DNA from: Coriobacteriaceae bacterium
GTDB taxonomy: Bacteria > Actinomycetota > Coriobacteriia > Coriobacteriales > Eggerthellaceae
Reading direction: 5' to 3'
Assembly: GCA_004555335.1 (NCBI GenBank)
Contig: SFII01000072.1
Location: 1 to 7,484 of the forward strand
DNA: 7,484 nt
Positions 5,813 to 7,484 of the stretch are shown here, piece after piece (the stretch's first letter is position 1; each line of letters begins with the position of its first letter). The position numbers and the translations under genes are program-made. Under the pieces are notes generated by a model. That model did no database searches. It had not been told where the DNA came from and was given only the letters and a program-made list of their open reading frames with translations.

Positions 5813-7088
5813 GAATGTTCGCGCGATCGACCCGCAGGTCGCGCTCGATGAAGTTTGCGACATCGTGATCCGCGACGGCAAGATCGCCGAAGTGGGCCAG
5901 AACCTTTCCATCGAAAAGGGCGAAACCCGCGATATGGGCGGAAAGATCGCCGTTCCCGGGCTGGTCGACGTGCACGTGCATCTGCGCGAGCCCGGTTTCG
6001 AGCAGAAGGAAGACATCGCTTCCGGCACCCGTGCGGCTGCCCATGGCGGTTTCACCGCCGTGTGCTGCATGGCTAACACCAATCCCGTCATCGACAATGC
6101 CTTGGGTGTGGAATACATCCTTGCCCGTGCAGCAGCTGTCGGTAAGTGCCGTGTCCATGTGGCCGGTGCCGCAACCCAGGGCCTGAAGGGCGAAATCATC
6201 TCCGAAATGGGCGACATGGTGGCCCACGGCGCCGTTGCCTTCACCGATGACGGCCGCGGCATCCAGGGTGCCGGCATGATGCGCCGCGTCATGGACTACG
6301 CTTCCCAGTTCGACCGCGTTGTCATGGCCCACGAGCAGGACGACGATCTGGTCGGCGAAGGCCAGGTCAACGAAGGCGTGGTTTCCACCCGTCTGGGCAT
6401 GCTGGGTTGGCCCGCCGAAGGCGAGGAAATCCAGATCGCCCGCGACATCGCCCTGTCCCGTCTGACCGGCTGCCCTCTGCACGTTCAGCACATCTCCACC
6501 GCACGCGGCCTGGAAATGATCCGTGCAGCTAAGGCGGAAGGCCTGAAGGTAACCTGCGAGGCGACCCCGCATCACCTGTTCCTGAACGAAGATGCCATCG
6601 GCGACGATTACAACACCTCCCTGAAGGTCAATCCGCCCCTGCGTACCCAGGAAGACAGCGATGCCCTGCTGGCCGGCGTCATCGACGGCACCATCGACTG
6701 CATCGTCACCGACCACGCTCCGCATACCGCATGGGAAAAGGACCGCGAGTTCGAGCTGTCTCCCTTCGGAATGATCGGCCTGGAAACCTCCCTGTCCCTG
6801 GTTATGACCCAGATGGTCCACACCGGCCTTATCGACTACAACCGCCTGGTCGAAGTGATGGCCATCAACCCCCGCAAGGTCCTGCGCGTGGAAGAAGTGA
6901 AGCTGCAGGCAGGATCCATTGCTGACATCACCATCATCGACCCCGATCTGGAATGGACCGTAACCGCCGACAGCTTCGTTTCCAAGGCGAAGAATTCCGG
7001 CTTCATCGGTGCCGACCTGAAGGGCCGTGCAACTGACGTATACGTCGGCGGCTATGCAACCATGCAGGACGGTCAGATCGTCGAATAG
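5796..7088 (+). CDS. pyrC: Dihydroorotase, class I
   Basis: PyrC reversibly cyclises N-carbamoyl-L-aspartate to L-dihydroorotate, the step after PyrB; it is a zinc amidohydrolase (TIM-barrel) in the cytoplasm. The chain of 430 residues fits class I (about 420-430) rather than the shorter class II enzymes such as that of E. coli. Metal ligands are readable: H60 and H62 in DVHVHLREPG, the Asp pair D151-D152 in FTDDG, H179 (AHEQD), H232 (VQHIST) and D306 (TDHAPH). R64 and N94 are likely substrate contacts. The carboxylated Lys of other classes is replaced by the Asp, as in class I bacterial enzymes. MANTNP (92-97) differs from the common MPNT by Pro to Ala. EATPHHL and NPPLR are also conserved. 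The gene overlaps pyrB by 17 nt and is followed by a strong terminator. Class I enzymes can associate with PyrB (shown for Aquifex); whether that happens here is unknown. Confidence 0.98.
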   Translation: MALLLKNVRAIDPQVALDEVCDIVIRDGKIAEVGQNLSIEKGETRDMGGKIAVPGLVDVHVHLREPGFEQKEDIASGTRAAAHGGFTAVCCMANTNPVIDNALGVEYILARAAAVGKCRVHVAGAATQGLKGEIISEMGDMVAHGAVAFTDDGRGIQGAGMMRRVMDYASQFDRVVMAHEQDDDLVGEGQVNEGVVSTRLGMLGWPAEGEEIQIARDIALSRLTGCPLHVQHISTARGLEMIRAAKAEGLKVTCEATPHHLFLNEDAIGDDYNTSLKVNPPLRTQEDSDALLAGVIDGTIDCIVTDHAPHTAWEKDREFELSPFGMIGLETSLSLVMTQMVHTGLIDYNRLVEVMAINPRKVLRVEEVKLQAGSIADITIIDPDLEWTVTADSFVSKAKNSGFIGADLKGRATDVYVGGYATMQDGQIVE

Positions 7089-7136
7089 GCGTTTGGCCTT
7101 CTGAGGCTACTGATTGCGCATAGCGATTGCGAAACG

Positions 7137-7167
7137 AAGACCGGTGCCCATCAGGCACCGGTCTTTT
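7137..7167 (+). terminator. Strong intrinsic terminator of the pyr operon
   Basis: GACCGGTGCC (7139-7148) pairs perfectly with GGCACCGGTC (7154-7163) around the loop CATCA. A7137-A7138 with T7164-T7165 extend the stem to 12 bp, and TTTT (7164-7167) follows. It lies 48 nt after the pyrC stop and closes the operon. The flanking A and T bases mean it could also act weakly on the opposite strand. Confidence 0.92.
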
Positions 7168-7224
7168 GCGTATCCGGGTAAGGTTTCGGGTGCCGGCTTC
7201 GGCGGAAGGAGACTGTCAATCGGG

Positions 7225-7272
7225 ATGTGGATCCTGCGTGTCATTTTCGCAAGCCCTACGCGGGCTTTCTGA
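7225..7272 (+). CDS. Doubtful 15-codon ORF (possible leader peptide)
   Basis: ATG at 7225 opens MWILRVIFASPTRAF and stops with TGA at 7272. GGAAGGAG (7204-7211) lies upstream, but 13 nt away, longer than usual. The last codons run through a small hairpin (7251-7267). A leader peptide is possible in principle, but there is no run of one amino acid, no clear promoter and no downstream gene close by. It may well be chance. Confidence 0.15.
   Translation: MWILRVIFASPTRAF
7251..7270 (+). terminator. Short terminator-like hairpin
   Basis: AAGCCC (7251-7256) pairs with GGGCTT (7262-7267) around TACGC, followed only by TCT. It could be a backup terminator behind the strong one at 7137-7167, but lacks a proper T run. 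Confidence 0.3.
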
Positions 7273-7315
7273 AATGCGCCTAGTCGCACGGGTTTTATAG
7301 GGTTTAGGGAATCCG

Positions 7316-7370
7316 ATCAAGGTGCTCCTGTATTAGAACTTTGCTTTTTTAGCAGGTCAAATACCTTGAT
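7316..7370. repeat. Long-looped inverted repeat
   Basis: ATCAAGGT (7316-7323) and ACCTTGAT (7363-7370) are perfect inverted copies separated by 39 nt. Inside them CCTG (7327-7330) and CAGG (7353-7356) are also complementary, as are TGCT (7342-7345) and AGCA (7351-7354) around five T; the last two pairings exclude each other. It could be paired operator half-sites or an RNA fold. Confidence 0.65.
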
Positions 7371-7378
7371 TATCCTCT

Positions 7379-7417
7379 TGCGTTTTGAATGTGCGCGCTC
7401 TCAGTGCGTTTCGAATG
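7379..7417 (+). repeat. Two 13-bp direct repeats upstream of a TATAAT
   Basis: TGCGTTTTGAATG (7379-7391) and TGCGTTTCGAATG (7405-7417) match at 12 of 13 positions and start 26 bp apart, about two and a half helical turns. The second covers the place where a -35 box would lie for the -10 at 7429. This is the usual arrangement for an activator or repressor binding as a pair of protomers or dimers. Confidence 0.7.
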
Positions 7418-7434
7418 CTCCTGTCGCGTATAAT
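7405..7434 (+). promoter_or_regulatory. Promoter with perfect -10 and no -35, reading rightward
   Basis: TATAAT (7429-7434) is a perfect -10 hexamer. At 16-18 nt upstream no hexamer resembles TTGACA, and there is no extended TGn. The start would be about 7441. The lack of a -35 together with the direct repeat there suggests dependence on an activator. Confidence 0.6.
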
Positions 7435-7459
7435 GGGAATAGTGTGTTCGCAACCCAAC

Positions 7460-7473
7460 CCGGCATTCGCCGG
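7460..7473 (+). other. Small hairpin in the predicted 5' leader of the next gene
   Basis: CCGGC (7460-7464) pairs with GCCGG (7469-7473) around ATTC, about 20 nt after the predicted transcript start. The window ends 11 nt later, so its role cannot be judged. Confidence 0.4.
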
Positions 7474-7484
7474 TGGAATGATTG

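Larger units (their letters stand above)
7168..7484. other. Non-coding region right of the pyr operon
   Basis: No convincing gene is seen in these 317 bases on either strand. The stretch is more AT-rich than its neighbours from about 7290 on and contains the doubtful small ORF, hairpin, inverted repeat, direct repeats and promoter listed separately. The promoter points to the right, so the last part is probably the upstream region and 5' leader of a gene outside the window. Confidence 0.7.

Noticed and set aside
4865..6292. A 475-codon open frame on the minus strand across pyrB and pyrC.
   Set aside because: It lies antisense to two certain genes, has no start signal and an odd His/Gly/Asp-rich low-complexity composition. 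It is a by-product of the strong third-position bias of pyrB and pyrC.
5802..6821. A 339-codon open frame on the minus strand inside pyrC.
   Set aside because: Same reason: antisense mirror of a conserved gene, no recognisable motif or ribosome-binding site.
7107..7289. A 60-codon minus-strand ORF with a possible minus-strand promoter (TTGATC at 7320-7315, TATAAA at 7299-7294).
   Set aside because: The -35/-10 spacer is only 15 nt, the start codon would lie within a few nt of the -10, there is no ribosome-binding site, and the frame runs through the pyrC terminator.

Overview
The window (about 58% G+C by eye) reads as bacterial chromosome from a Gram-positive lineage. PyrR, a pyrR-pyrB-pyrC gene order and a PyrR-type RNA attenuator argue for Firmicutes or Actinobacteria. 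The GC level, codon use and the style of the giant FtsX permease suggest a Coriobacteriia/Eggerthellales-like actinobacterium. That placement is an inference from style, not a database match. All genes lie on the + strand.

Region 1 (1-3903) is an ABC exporter pair. It holds the 3' part of a MacB/LolD-type ATPase, cut by the window edge inside Walker A, and then, 12 nt later, an 1102-residue FtsX/MacB-type permease. The permease is a double-length single chain (two FtsX units, eight predicted TM helices) with a coiled-coil hairpin of about 280 residues inserted in its first extracytoplasmic domain. Substrate or target is not readable from sequence.

Region 2 (3904-4277) is non-coding: a weak terminator-like repeat after the permease, a candidate promoter, and a pyr attenuator that can be traced base by base. 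The attenuator has a PyrR-binding hairpin with a CAGAGA hexaloop and a purine-rich 5' bulge, an antiterminator pairing (4092-4100 with 4141-4150), and an intrinsic terminator (7-bp stem plus six T). These three structures are mutually exclusive. Two extras stand out: a perfect 8-bp tandem duplication of the switching arm, and a larger hairpin after the terminator that can form only when the terminator does not.

Region 3 (4278-7088) is the pyrimidine operon: pyrR (UMP/UTP-sensing RNA-binding regulator), pyrB (aspartate transcarbamoylase) and pyrC (class I dihydroorotase). The genes overlap by 1 and 17 nt and share consecutive pathway steps: PyrB makes N-carbamoylaspartate, PyrC closes it to dihydroorotate, and PyrR feeds pyrimidine status back on the leader. 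A strong 12-bp terminator follows pyrC, so carAB, pyrD, pyrE and pyrF must be transcribed elsewhere or from another start.

Region 4 (7168-7484) has no convincing gene. It holds a doubtful 15-codon ORF over a hairpin, a long-looped 8-bp inverted repeat, two near-identical 13-bp direct repeats 26 bp apart, and a perfect TATAAT. The layout looks like an activator-dependent promoter for a gene beyond the right edge.

I see no CRISPR, tRNA, rRNA, insertion sequence, phage gene or obviously new multi-gene system. The points most worth a second look are the pyr switch architecture, the right-hand promoter region and the coiled-coil permease.
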